DNA of 64,000 nt from Apteryx mantelli (GCF_036417845.1 NC_089981.1:84485268-84549267); one strand, 5' to 3'. Shown: positions 14,281 to 24,730, numbered from the stretch's first letter. A program made the numbers and translations. Notes: generated by a model from the sequence alone, not told the origin.

Positions 14281-14288
14281 TATGTACA
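14281..14288 (-). promoter_or_regulatory. Pumilio-type element UGUACAUA in the DACT1 3' UTR
   Basis: The minus strand reads TGTACATA, an exact match to the UGUANAUA Pumilio consensus. It lies 56-63 bases past the stop codon and would be present in both predicted 3' UTR forms. An 8-mer can occur by chance, so function is an inference. Confidence 0.3.
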
Positions 14289-14343
14289 CAAAAGCACCTT
14301 GCTTCCAAAAGCAGGAACAGATACATTCCACCAAGTCACTTCA

Positions 14344-16202
14344 CTAGACAGTTGTCATCAGCTTCAGAGAGCCTGACCGAAAGCGAAGGATTTTCTTCTT
14401 GAGGTTATGGGAGGCTTTGATTTTGACAAAGGCCTTTGCCGCATTTTCATGCAGCTCTGGAGCTGTGACCGTTTGGATCGGGAGAGTCTGGACAAACTGA
14501 GACCAAATGAGACCCCCGCTTTCATCCGAGTCGCTGGTGGTTGTGCTCTCCCCTACGAACTCCACCTCGCTCAAGCTCGACTCGCTGTCTCCAAAGCAGT
14601 TCGTGGTGTAATTGCTCTGCTCGTCCTCGCTCGTGTCCACCACGGTGGAGTGGAACAGAGACTCGCACTCCGCCGAGTACTCCGAGTCGCTAGCTACGTA
14701 GGCGTAAGGGCTGACATAAGGCAGGGGAACTTGCGAGTAGACGCCCACGCCTTCCCTGCGGCTCCTCCTGGCCCGCCGCAGGGCCTCCTCGTAGGAGATC
14801 TCTGCCGACGACTTCCACCGGCGATAGTCACCCCGCTTGTGTTTAGGCTTGGCGACCACGACCTCTCGGCCGTGCCCGTGGGACCTGACGACAGGCTTAT
14901 GTAGGCCGGCCTGCCTGCTTTGGAGGCTGGACTCTGCCTGCAGACCGCCGCCTCTCTTCCCCCTTGAAGAGGGCTTTTTCAGTTTCCTATTTGTATCCAG
15001 TTCATCAGGAAAGCGACATTTCTTGCCGACCGGCTTGGCTTTCTCCCTCAAGGTCTGAGAGCCGTTTTCTAGCACGTTGACAAGGTGGGGCCTGTGTTTC
15101 AGGGTGGAGCTTTTCAAAATCTTGACGTTTTTGGTGCCTTTGTGAAGCTTGATGCTTTGCTGCTGGGCCGGTATGTACTGGGCATTCACCAGCAACCCAT
15201 CGTCTAGGCTCTGTGAGGAAGAGCCCTCGCTTTTGAAATCCAGTGGAGGCCTCTCCTCAACGGCAGGAGACGTGGAGTGAGCCACCTGCAAGCTGCTCTT
15301 CAGCAGTATTTTTTTGGGAGGCTGACTCACTTTATTCTCCAGCTGCGATACCACCGGCTTGCCCGGGCTCTCTTTAGGAGACGTAGCAAAGAGCTGGCCG
15401 TTCTCCTTGGGGATGTCCCCCGTTGGAGGTACCGCATTCCGATTTAGCTCTGGAGGCGCCGGTTTGACACCGCGCGGCAGGTGTTTGCTTTGAAGCTCGC
15501 TCACCGCGCCGGGTGGGAAAGCGGCCGGCGAAGGCATCTTTCTACTCTCCAGCTGCTCGCCACTCGGCTCCTTCGGCCTCTGCTTTAACGGGGAGAACGC
15601 CGTGTTGTCCAAAGCAGTTGTCCCGCTGGAATGCAAGCACGCTTGCTTCGAATTCTTCAGGTTCACAACGTTAGTATGTGAAACCACCGCTGCAGACTGT
15701 CGGACACACATGCTTCCGTGCCTCAAAATCCCTTTGGTGGGGTCAGCGTTGAGACTTGTCCTTGGTTTGTTAGTCCTTACGGCATGAGTCTTTTTCTGAA
15801 CCAGGCTTAAGATGTAACCATCTATCCTCTTGGTGGCGGAAGGGCACGGCGCGGGCCAGGAGCCCTGCGGGAGAAAGGTATTGGCTGCTCTTCCTGAGTC
15901 TGTTTCGGATCCGACGCAAACGTCGCTAATATCGCAGCCAAGTCTCTCCTCTTCTCGCTGGGGGTTTTCAGTCACCGGGAGAAGAAACATGGGGCTCTGC
16001 ACAGCGACCGCGTGGAGTGGGCTGGGGTACCGGTAGATGTCATTCCCGTTTTTAGACACCAGATCACACTGGTATTTTGGATGTACATCTGCAACGACAT
16101 CGAGGGAATTTGAGTGCGGTGTGGACAAAGAGCAACAGACAGAGCCTGCAGTCTGGTCCTCATGTTGGCCTTCCTTATTATAATCCATCCAGCCTATGAG
16201 AT
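14344..16202 (-). CDS. DACT1: DACT1 coding exon 4 (terminal coding exon)
   Basis: A 1859-base exon encoding residues 211-829. The acceptor is TAAAATGCCTTTCAG, and the exon opens with [12 protein letters not shown], matching the mammalian DLIGW block. It holds most of the protein: the Wnt-pathway scaffold regions, basic NLS-like clusters, the acidic [20 protein letters not shown] region, and the C terminus ending [14 protein letters not shown], where MTTV is the Dishevelled PDZ ligand. Residue 234 is Cys in VCCSLSTP, where I recall Arg in the human protein; see the findings. The Ser in the RFRS context at residue 820, equivalent to a reported mammalian PKA site, is kept. No frameshift or internal stop is present. 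Confidence 0.97.
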
Positions 16203-19200
16203 CTGAAAGGCATTTTAGAAGAGTTTAGAGATCCTGCTGGCGACAATTCTGCTATGTTTTTCACATGCTGTCAAAGACTCTGGTCTCGTTCACACGTACG
16301 GCGTACTGTTTTAACTGCAGCAATGCTATTCAAATGGTGCAACTAGGGACACAGCTCAACCGATATAAACATATCACTCTTTTTCTAGGGGTCTATCTAT
16401 GTAGGATTTGCCCCAATATAACTACATAGGTGAAAAGATAAAAATCACAGCCCAAATGAGAGCATTTATATTTGTTCTAATATTGTGCCTAGATTGTAAA
16501 GGGCTTCCTATTTCACACCTAAGCCACTCAGAAGTCTATAATGGTCTCTCATGGTTACACAGACACTTGTATAACACATTGAGGGCTTGAATGTGTGTGA
16601 ATTCTATGATATTTGACCTTGCTAAATCCAAAAAGAAACACAAAAAATGTTAACAAGAGACTGCAGAACTTAGAAAATTCAGGTTGACTTATGAATTGCT
16701 TTTAGCTTATTGACAGGTTTCACTTCCAGATTTTTTCAAGTGTATCTTGGGGGAAAAAAAAATACAGATTTAATTTTATTGTTGTTATTAATAATAACAA
16801 TAGATGTTCCTTTTGAGCAATAAAGGGTTAAAGAATGGGAGAAAGGCTCATCTCTCCATACAAGTACAAGGAGTGCAAGTCAAGTCAGCTGACATCGTAG
16901 CCTTGGCTCTGCAAAGAGAGTTCTGTAAGAGAAATCCAGTGCCTTTCGAGATGCATGAGTCAGGTTTAACGGCTGCAGCATTTACTTAGGAAACAAGAGA
17001 CCTTAGGAGCAGGGCTTCAGTCCATGCACCTAAGATTATTATTTCTCTAAGGTCAAGTTGATCTTGCTTTGGGTAGGGGGACAAACTAAATGACCCTTCC
17101 GGATCACTTGCAGTCCTGTTTTCTATCATTGGGCCAAAAACTTCCTCCAGGGTACTCAAACTTGAATGCTCAATGCTTGTCACTTAACTGAGAGTTATTT
17201 CAAAGAGGTTCTACAGACTTTGATGAAAGTAGCTGATAGTGATGGTGTTGCTGGGAGGGCAGGAGGAGAAGAACAGGGATTTGAGAAGAGGAAGAACAGA
17301 AACAGGAACTTCCTTCAGATAACCTCACAGTTCTCCTGCATTTCCTAAATTCTGTATCACAGGTAGGAAGGGTGGCCAAAAACATTTCTTTGAAACACGC
17401 CATTTTGTGAAATTCATCTCTAAGAGTGGGACAATATGTTTAATAAGAGTTTTGATTTTCATGATGTATACAGAAAAAAAGAACAATACAATCTGCTGGA
17501 AATCCTTGTTCATGTTTTTCTTCTTAGGTATGGTTTGTGTACATCATATATACCTTACAATAGGGAATGCTGAATTACCTCAAGCTGCTCTGATAACTTA
17601 GAGGAGTTCTCAGCATCTCAGAATGAATGTATCCAAGGCTGTATTTTCCCACTTCTAGGTTAGAAGAACTTGAATTATTTTGTTCTTGATTCACAAAAAT
17701 CAAGTTAACCTTGAAGAGCAGAATGGAAATTGGAAATATTATGGTTAGGAGCATTCTCCAGAACCTAGAATGAACCAAGGCTTTTGAATCAGTACGGCTG
17801 CAACTTCAACCAATAATGCTTGATCACCAGCCCTATTTATGTCTCCTTTCTGGACAACAGACAGGGGAGGTCTTCCTATTTAACATTCACACACCCTAAG
17901 GCTTGCATCTTCGGCCTAGTGTCAATGGAAATTCAATGACTCTTTGCCAAAGAGACAAACAGCTTTTTCTTCGCTCATGATGGCTATTTGTCTATATTAT
18001 ATAAATGCAGAGCACACCTCAGCACGGTCACCTGTATCTTGAGGACCATCAGAAATGACAGAAGGGCTGCTGCAAACAGACTAATAGACACCCTGCCCCC
18101 GTAAAACCTGTAGCTAGCGCCTTACTCTATCACTTTAATGAGGACAAAGGCTCATCTATATTGCACGGCTGTTGCGGTAGCTTTCCTTATTGTTATTTAG
18201 TAAAAATGCTTTTCTAAAGGAAATTACGAGAAATTAGCCAACCAATGTGTTTATGTGTGTATGTACCACTGCCCTCTACTGGGTAGTGCAGCTGTGATAT
18301 TTTCACGTGTTACGTTCATGTGTTTAGAGTGACACATTCGCACGTAGGGCTGGAGGAGTGGAAGAGAAATGGTCCTGCCCCATGGCACACGTACGTGATA
18401 GGCACTGGAATCTTTTCAGAGCACAGCACACCAAATGAAAAGAAGAAGGGTTAATCCAAGCCAGATACTCCTGAGGCAGTATTTCCAAAGCCAAAGCCAC
18501 CTCCTGGAGTATGACGTATTCGACCTGCTTTTACTATACCTGCAGATTTAGGGCGTCCATCTGAGATAGTCAGTGTTGCCTCCAAAGGGCTGCAAAAGCA
18601 AGTGCTAGAATGGCAACTGGATAAACACTCACTGAAGACTGAGTTAGACGAATTGGAGAGCGATCCAGAAGCTCCATCACTCAGCTCATAAAACCCTATA
18701 AAAATAAGAATTTGTATTTATATTAGTTCCATCTATACAAAGTTACCATTTGTGCCCCTAGAAAGGCAGTCAGGTTGATGTTTATATTGGCTTACTGTAC
18801 CGCAATCAGTTATAGGATTTCATTCAGTCATCCAAAAAATAGTGCACAATTTAGTAATATCCTTACTACTATGAAGAATCCAGTTTAAAAATAAAGCACT
18901 TAGAAGAGCAGCACTTTAGTTAACATATGAAATCTTGAACTTTTTTTTTAACCTTTACAGGGGTTGGGGGTTATTTCTCAGATTTTAGCAAGACAGATCC
19001 AGGCTGCGTTTGCCAGCCTACTCATTTAGTAGTGTATTATACCTTCCAGCAAAGACTCTCTTGCTATTACTTGACTACAAAAATATTTTCCAAGTGTTGG
19101 GCCCAATGCTATCCATTACTTTCATCAAACTTCTGGAGGTAAATACAATATTGTGGATAATGCAAAAGAAGGAGAATGGTAAATAATGAGCAGATATGGA

Positions 19201-22200
19201 AAACTTAATTTCCTGGCAGACTGGGTCCGCTAAAGCAAAATGTGAAATAGCATAGTCTTTAGCGTAAGATTTAAATTATACATCTAGGATAAAGGAATTC
19301 AGGGCATATCTAGAGAATGGGGATGCATCCTGGAAAACAATAATCCTGAAAAGGACTTAGTCAGCGTTGAAAAGCAGCTCAATTAAGTTTAATGATATGG
19401 CAAAAAAGGCTAATGAGATTCTTGGATGTAGAAAGAGACTAATGAGTAGCAGTAGGGAAATGACTTCACCAGTCTATATGGCACTGCTAAGGCAGATATT
19501 GGAACGGTGTGTCTAGTTCTGGAATCCAGCACACTTAAAGCAAAGCTAAAAATTGGAAAGGGGCCATAAAGCTATTTAAGAGCTGGGAAAAATGCCTTAA
19601 AACGAATGACTTAATGAACTTGACCTGTTTAGCTCGTCAAAAAAGTTGGGTATTACGCTAAATAGCAACTCCAAAAGGAGAAAACACGGGGTACTAAAAA
19701 AGACTTTAGTCTATGGGAGAAAAGCATATAAAAACAGTGCTGGAACAAGTCAAATTCAAATTAGAAATAAGCAATATCTTTAACAGTGCAAGTGATTAGT
19801 TGGTGGATTCTCCCCTTTTTAGTGTCTTCAGAACAAGTCTAGATGCTTCTCTGGAAGGTTCCTCATAGCTAAATATGACTTATCGCATTCACCACAGATA
19901 GAATGGAATGAAATTCAAAACATGGGGGATCAAATTATTTGATTCACTGTTTCCTTCTGGCTGTAAGATCAACTGTGAAATCTCTCTCCCACTGCTGGTG
20001 CTTCCTTTAATCATTTTCTTGCAACCTCCTTCCTAAAATGCAGGAGAATTGGAACTTTTTGACTTAATTTCTGGGGGCCTTGAAAAAAAAGAAATGCCCC
20101 AAACACTAAAAACCTAATTAGGCTTGAAACACTCCTCTGAATATGTTCTCTAAAGACAGAAACCTTTCCAGTGGTAGCTGAACTCCCCTAGTCGGCACTA
20201 ATTATCACAGTGTGAGCATGCTATAGACATTTACTGTTCTAGCATGGAAATTTTCCAGCAGTTTAATTCCAGTTACCACGGGAGGCCCCATTTTGCTGAA
20301 TACTGGCCTTACCTGAACTTGGACGACTGTCTGTCTCAAGGTGCTCATCCGTCGTTTTTTCCACGTCCAGCCGGAGATCACTTATTTGCTTATCTAGCTC
20401 TTGTAACTGATTTAATAGACCAGCATCCCTCCTCCTCAAGCAGTTCTAGAAAACAACAGGACAAACAATATCAGCTCCGTCAGCGGGGCAGGGGCGAAGG
20501 GGCTCCAAAGGCAATCAGCCTTCTCCATCTGAGCATCCTATAAATACCTTGTCAATGTTCTTAAAAAAAGAAATTAAAAAAAAAAAAACACAGAACAAAG
20601 CCTTGAAAATCTAGACAAACACTCTGGACAAATATTTAGCTGAAGAACTATGCAGGCACTTCATTCCAACCTCTTCCAGCCAGTTGCACACTAGGAGCAT
20701 TCCCCACAATTTAGGAAGACCAATACACCAGGTTGGTATAGCACTCCTTGCAGGAACACGGCTGTACCAACAACGCTGTGTTTTGCAGGATACACTAAAG
20801 CCAGACCTGCATGCATGAAATGGGCCAGCTCAGTGAAAGCACGGTTTTGCCAGTGCAATACGGGACTTCCACCACCATGGTGACATTAGTCTAAGATCAC
20901 ATCTGTTCAACACAACAGGCTGAAACAGCTCCGCCAACAAGTGCCTGTAGTGTGGGAACCGCCTCATTCTGTGGCTTATTATAAGCTTATATTCCACCAT
21001 ATAGAGAGGAAGATTCCCAGAGCTGGGATCAGAGTCCTTTCATTAGTTTTACAATTGCAGCAGGAAGGAAGAGTAATTCTTCCTCTTCTCCCATTATAAT
21101 CATATTAAATTGCTGTGAGATGAATTTTAAAGCTATTTATGAAGGTAATTTGATGGTACAAAATAAGCAATAAGAAATGATTTTGTAAGGCACTCATTAA
21201 CCCATGGTCAGCGCAATCAGTTTCCCTGTGTGTATTATAATTTTGCTTATACATCACCAGTTTGATACACTTTTTAATCGTTCTGGCTTTGGGGAGAGTG
21301 GTGGATGCAGGAGGAAGGTTTATTCTTTTTCATAAGTGCATCATTTGATCGGTACCCAACGGTGCTCTATTGCGTTCATTGCAAAGAGTTTTGATGCTCA
21401 TAACCAGACTAGCTTTAAACCCATTAAATGAAGGACAACCTCTCCCCTGGGGTGGGCCAGTCCTCGGGCAAAGGGAAAGTGAACGCTAATAGTATTAGAG
21501 AGGCTGTTGAAAGAGATGCGCTGGCATCACATCGTCCTTGGAGAACCAGAGGGGCAATCCAAGTCTTCTCCCACATTTCTGATGGAAGCTGGGATCTGGA
21601 CAGAAGCCAGGCTGCCGGAGGTGACGGGTTCAAGCGGTAACTCACTGCGCCACCTACTGCCACCAGTGTCCCCCCTCCCCCAGCGAGCGCTGCATCTGGT
21701 TCAAATCTGCAATGTCAAGTGCACAAATTAAAGTGCTACCACAAATCCTGATCTTGGAGTAATAATTCCCGGTACTTTCCTATGGCTGTTTGGCAGCCGA
21801 TCCTTTCTGAGCCAGCGAGCTCATTTATTTTTATATTTTAAAGAAAGAAATAATCCTAAATTAACTGAACCGAAAGGCTAACAAGCAAAAAAAAAAAAAA
21901 AAGAAGAAGAAAAAAAATCAAGCAAATAAATCACACAGTCCAACTTCTCCCTCGGTGAAAGCAAATGCTGAGCCAGGCACAAAGAGCGCCAGGCACAGCT
22001 GCACGCTATTTCCATTGAAAAATGATCTGCGGCTTCATGCCGCCTTGCATCTCCTCCCGCACGAGCCTGCAAAGCGCACGGGCAACAAAAGCATCCCATG
22101 TTTTAAGGGGCCCGATCCCGACCGTGCCCGGGCACTCCCGGGATGACAGCCGGGCAGCTCGCTTCCAACTTCCATTCAAGGCAAGCGCAGCGGGTCCGTT

Positions 22201-22892
22201 GCCTCGCACGGAGGCTCCGCGCCGAGCCGCGCAGCCGCCCGGCGAAGCCCCGCTCGCGGCCCGGGGGCGCCGCGGGGGCGGCCGCGGCGGGTCCCCTCCG
22301 GGCGCGGGGGTGCGGGGGACCCGTCCAGCCGCCGCCTATTTGTCGCAAGCCGCGGGGACGGGACGGCGCAGAGATAACGGCGGCGCGGCCGCGGCCCCTT
22401 CCTCGCCCCTTGCCGGGGGAGCGGCGGCGAGCGGCGACGGCGCGTCCCGGCGGCCGCTTCGGGGTGACAGAGCCCCACGGGGACCCCCCCACCCAACACC
22501 CCCACCCCCTCCAGCGGGGCTCGGCCCGGCAGCCCGTCCCCGCGGCTCACCAGCTGCCTCCGCAGGAGGAGGATGTTCTCCTCCAGGAACTTCTCCTCCA
22601 GGCTGCGCGCCGGCGGCCCCTCGCCCGGCGGCTCCCCGCGGCCGCCCTGCGCGCCGGGCGCCGCGCCCGGGGGCCGCCGCAGCAGGAGGCTCCGCACCAG
22701 CAGCTCCTGCCGCTGCCGCAGGTACTCCAGCTCGCCCAGGCCGGCCAGCGTGGCCTCCAGCCGCTCGCGGGTGCGCTGCCGCTCCGCCTCCGCTTCGCCC
22801 TTCTCCCGCCAGCGCGCGTCGGGCTCCCGCGGCGCCCCCGGCTGCCCCGGCCCCGCCGCGGCGGCGGCTCCCACCGCGGGGCTCGCCTTCAT
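14344..22892 (-). CDS. DACT1: DACT1 (Dapper homolog 1), complete four-exon coding region
   Basis: Dishevelled-binding scaffold that modulates canonical Wnt and planar-cell-polarity signalling, acting in cytoplasm and nucleus (family knowledge). Coding exons are 22551-22892, 20313-20445, 18540-18695 and 14344-16202. They sum to 2490 bases (829 residues plus TAG), close to the 836 residues of human DACT1. Seen in the translation: a leucine-rich coiled coil in two blocks, about residues 46-73 and 98-145 ([16 protein letters not shown] joining [18 protein letters not shown]); a serine-rich segment about 159-210; the conserved block [13 protein letters not shown] at about 253-265; basic clusters at 604-620 ([17 protein letters not shown]) and 662-694 ([14 protein letters not shown] onward); an acidic Ser-rich region at about 715-770; and the terminal PDZ ligand MTTV at 826-829. 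The start at 22892 is chosen because it gives the family's MK-SPA N terminus and has A at -3. DACT2 and DACT3 are excluded by the close match along the whole protein. The gene stands alone here. Confidence 0.97.
16203..18539 (-). other. DACT1: DACT1 intron 3
   Basis: A 2337-base phase-1 intron with donor GTATAG and acceptor TTTCAG. Most of it shows no recognisable feature. The part nearest exon 4 (about 16290-16470) resembles an old amniote DNA-transposon-like repeat, listed separately. Confidence 0.9.
16290..16470. repeat. Old DNA-transposon-like repeat beside DACT1 exon 4
   Basis: CTAGGGGTCTATCTATGTAG and GCCCCAATATAACTACATAG with AAAAATCACAGCCCAAATGAG resemble an ancient amniote MITE with a CAATATAACTA...TAGTTATA-type palindrome. 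It lies within intron 3, upstream of the exon 4 acceptor. Family identity is from memory and unverified. Confidence 0.35.
18540..18695 (-). CDS. DACT1: DACT1 coding exon 3
   Basis: A 156-base exon (phase 1 to phase 1) encoding the end of Gly159 through residue 210 plus the first base of Asp211. The acceptor is TTTTTATAG and the donor is GTATAG. The encoded [20 protein letters not shown], followed by [20 protein letters not shown], is a Ser/Cys-rich signature shared by Dapper proteins. The donor is weaker than consensus (GTATAG instead of GTAAGT), but the frame and homology leave no real alternative. Confidence 0.94.
18696..20312 (-). other. DACT1: DACT1 intron 2
   Basis: A 1617-base phase-1 intron with donor GTAAGG and acceptor TTTTTATAG. 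Nearly half of it is an ancient CR1/L3-like LINE fragment in the opposite orientation to the gene. Confidence 0.9.
19280..19985 (+). mobile_element. Ancient CR1/L3-like LINE 3' fragment, antisense within DACT1 intron 2
   Basis: The sequence follows the 3' portion of the old amniote CR1/L3-type LINE family. Recognisable stretches are the TGGAATCCAGCACACTTAAA region, AAAATTGGAAAGGGGCCATAA, GAACTTGACCTGTTTAGCTC, CAAATTCAAATTAGAAATAAG, GTGGATTCTCC, GTCTTCAGAACAAGTCTAGATGC and the 3'-end-like TTTCCTTCTGGCTGTAAGATC. It is heavily mutated, with frames broken throughout, and inactive. The 5' boundary is uncertain. Orientation is opposite to the host gene, the usual tolerated state for intronic LINEs. 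Confidence 0.75.
20313..20445 (-). CDS. DACT1: DACT1 coding exon 2
   Basis: A 133-base exon encoding residues 115-158 plus the first base of Gly159. The acceptor is a pyrimidine-rich TTGTTTTCTAG and the donor is GTAAGG. It completes the coiled coil with [20 protein letters not shown] and [20 protein letters not shown], then RPSSG, which is nearly identical to mammalian DACT1. It enters in phase 0 and leaves in phase 1. The leucine zipper in the family mediates dimerisation and holds a nuclear export signal (established for Dapper proteins). Confidence 0.95.
20446..22550 (-). other. DACT1: DACT1 intron 1
   Basis: A 2105-base phase-0 intron with donor GTGAGC and acceptor TTTTCTAG. Its first ~370 bases (22180-22550) are still in the CpG island. 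It contains an A/AAG-rich tract at 21887-21918. Other sequence is unremarkable, apart from possible old repeat debris at about 20640-20900. Confidence 0.9.
22551..22892 (-). CDS. DACT1: DACT1 coding exon 1
   Basis: Encodes residues 1-114. It begins at an ATG in the context GGCACCATGA and ends CAGCTG before the donor GTGAGC, so it leaves in phase 0. It contains an Ala-rich N terminus, the conserved [21 protein letters not shown] stretch (residues 27-47), the first leucine-zipper block ([18 protein letters not shown], 53-70), a Gly/Pro-rich linker (74-96) likely to vary between species, and the start of the second coiled-coil block. It is extremely GC-rich and lies inside the promoter CpG island. 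No ATG was noticed on the minus strand between the start and about 23300. The frame is open upstream but lacks an ATG, so a longer N terminus is unlikely. Confidence 0.95.
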
Positions 22893-22966
22893 GGTGCCGC
22901 CGCGGGGAGGGGGCGCCGCCGCCGCCGCCGCCGTCGGGCCCTGCCCGGGGGCCCCAGCGCCGCGCT

Positions 22967-22992
22967 GCCGCCGCCGCCGCCGCCGCCGCCGC
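22967..22992. repeat. (GCC)n / (GGC)n trinucleotide repeat upstream of the DACT1 ATG
   Basis: About 8.7 perfect GCC units on the plus strand (GGC in the gene's sense), 75-100 bases upstream of the start codon. A shorter run of the same unit lies at about 22915-22933. It probably falls in the 5' UTR. Confidence 0.9.
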
Positions 22993-23115
22993 TCGCGAAT
23001 GGGCCGCGGGGCGCCCGGCTCCCTCCTCGGCTGCCGCCGCCCCGCGCCCGCCCCGCGCCCGCCTCCCCGCGCTCCCTCCCCGCCGGCCGGCGGCGGCTCC
23101 ACGCCCGCGGCCGCC

Positions 23116-23143
23116 TTCCTCCTCCTCCTCCTCCTCCTCCTCC
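23116..23143. repeat. (CCT)n / (AGG)n trinucleotide repeat in the DACT1 promoter
   Basis: About nine perfect CCT units on the plus strand, read as AGG/GGA in the direction of DACT1. A G-rich sense strand of this kind could form G-quadruplexes. It lies about 225-250 bases upstream of the ATG, in the leader or core promoter. Confidence 0.85.
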
Positions 23144-24634
23144 CCCTGCGGCGGGCGACGCTCCTCCTCCCGCCCCGCGCCCCTGCCGTCCCCCTGCCGC
23201 CGCCGCCTGCCCCGGGCTCCGGGCTCCGGGCACCGGGCACCGGCCCCGGCGGGGTTCGGACGAGGCGGGCCAGGGACGAGCCCCTCTCGCCCTGCCTGCC
23301 CCGCACCGGGCTGCTACCCGTCGGCCTCCCTAAAAAGCGCCCTGCGCGCAGCGAGGACCTCTGCAGCGGTGCGCAGCTGGGTCTTGGCCCCTCGGTAGCG
23401 CAGTTTTGGTGCCATGTGGCTTCTGCGGCCCAGCGCTTCTAAAATAGGAACACACGCGATGTATTTGGGGGGGAAAAAAGCCCTGCATGAAGGAGTGAAG
23501 GAGAGGGACAGGGGGCAGAGGTGGAAAACAGAAAGAGAAATGGCAGTCCTTGAACCGCGGTGCTGACCAAAGCGGAGGAACAAGGATCGGAGCACCAGCG
23601 AGGCATTGCTTCCAAGTCCATTTGTGTCCACCAGCCAAAAAAGCCGTAATGAGGTGAACTTCATACAGCGCGTAAACTAATTGCAGCCTGGGATCTGCAA
23701 TTAGGGTTTTCAATGGGCATGTTGTGGAAAGAGGGAGGGGGGAAAATGCAGACGCAGAAGAAAAAAGAAAAGAAATGTTAGTAGCAAAACAGAGCAAAAA
23801 CTGAGTTCCAGACGTGTTCTGGGTGGAGAGAAAGAGAAGAGGAAAGAAGAAAGCACTCAGGGAGCCCTTCACAATATGGGGTTTGTTTGGAAGGATGTAA
23901 GCCCACTGTACAGTGGCTCTCACAGACATTATGGGCACAATTAAATGCTCTTTCCTGCTCTCTCTCTGTTCCTCACAAGATTGTGATTGTTTGCATTACA
24001 GTGGTACTGAAAGGTCTCAGATGAAATTAGTCTCCCCATTCCCATGCTATTTGCACCAGACAGTATATTGCAGTATGCACTAAACCTACTTTATTCATTG
24101 TGGGTGTTGGTTCCTGTTCCAAGGAGCCTGCAGCTGATAAAGATCATTATTTCACAGTCATTTTAAACCAATATAAAGTGCTTTCTAGAAAGGAGATCCA
24201 CTTTTCTCCTGTAGCTTATGACCAGCCCTCAGTCCCTCTTAAATGCTGACCCAAATGTATGTAAGGCGACACACATGAGATCAGAGGATGGTCCGAGCTA
24301 AGACAAGCTCCCTTTTGCTTTTGATCTGTTCCCAGATCTGGTTCTTCACGCAGCCGTGTCAACACCGTGCGTCTATGTTGACATTTTAGCTTGGATTAGA
24401 AGTGCCCTTTTGAATCAACTCACTGGATTGCTCTGGCCTGCCGCGCTTCAGTTCAAATCCCACAGTGATCTGAGAACAAACGGACTGAGTTCATTTTGGG
24501 TGAAACAAAAGGGGGAGATGTACTGCAGGAGCACACCTGAAGCACTCCAGCCGCTGATGGATGCTCATTAACGGGCGCTCAGTCTGCAGGGCCAGAAGAG
24601 CGGCCCAGAGCAACCCCCCTTGAAACACCTGTAG

Positions 24635-24730
24635 CGCGGATGGCAGGTGCTTAGTACAGCTATATTGCTGGGTAAATCCTCTCCCTTTGTGCTCTCCTGG
24701 CTGCTAATGTAGACGTAGCCGTAGGAAAGG
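24635..24730. repeat. Possible second copy of the ATAACTA-type MITE
   Basis: ACAGCTATATTGCTGGGTAA, ATCCTCTCC and CTAATGTAGACGTAGCCG resemble the outer part of the same old element type seen near 16.4 kb. Weak but suggestive. Confidence 0.25.

Larger units (their letters stand above)
13488..14343 (-). other. DACT1: DACT1 3' untranslated region (inferred extent)
   Basis: AT-rich sequence directly after the DACT1 stop codon, with no coding potential. Two minus-strand AATAAA hexamers define a short (about 190-base) and a long (about 850-base) form. The distal end is placed about 15-25 bases past the hexamer at 13507-13512, followed by T/G-rich sequence suited to cleavage-factor binding. The length fits a mammalian DACT1 mRNA 3' UTR under 1 kb, but transcript data would be needed to fix the end. 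Confidence 0.6.
22180..23450 (-). promoter_or_regulatory. DACT1: DACT1 promoter CpG island, 5' UTR and exon 1
   Basis: About 1.25 kb of very high GC content and dense CpG, spanning the 5' end of intron 1, exon 1, the leader and the probable transcription start region. GC content falls sharply on both sides. No TATA box was seen at a sensible distance, which suits a dispersed CpG-island promoter. The exact start site cannot be read from sequence; it probably lies a few hundred bases right of the ATG. Long open frames across the island on both strands are composition artefacts. Confidence 0.85.

Noticed and set aside
14344-16188. A 614-residue intronless gene starting at the Met at 16188
   Set aside because: That Met is residue 216 of DACT1. 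The frame continues upstream through DLIGW to a clean splice acceptor and joins exons 3, 2 and 1 in phase.
18235-18320. CCACTGCCCTCTACTGGG segment as a possible bird repeat or CTCF site
   Set aside because: CCCTCTACTGG is similar to a CTCF core, but the match is partial and unsupported. It is not strong enough to annotate.
22022-23442. Several 290-458 codon open frames rich in Pro, Ala, Arg and Gly on both strands
   Set aside because: They lie in the DACT1 CpG island, where stop codons are rare. Only the DACT1 exon 1 frame has homology and proper splice and start signals.
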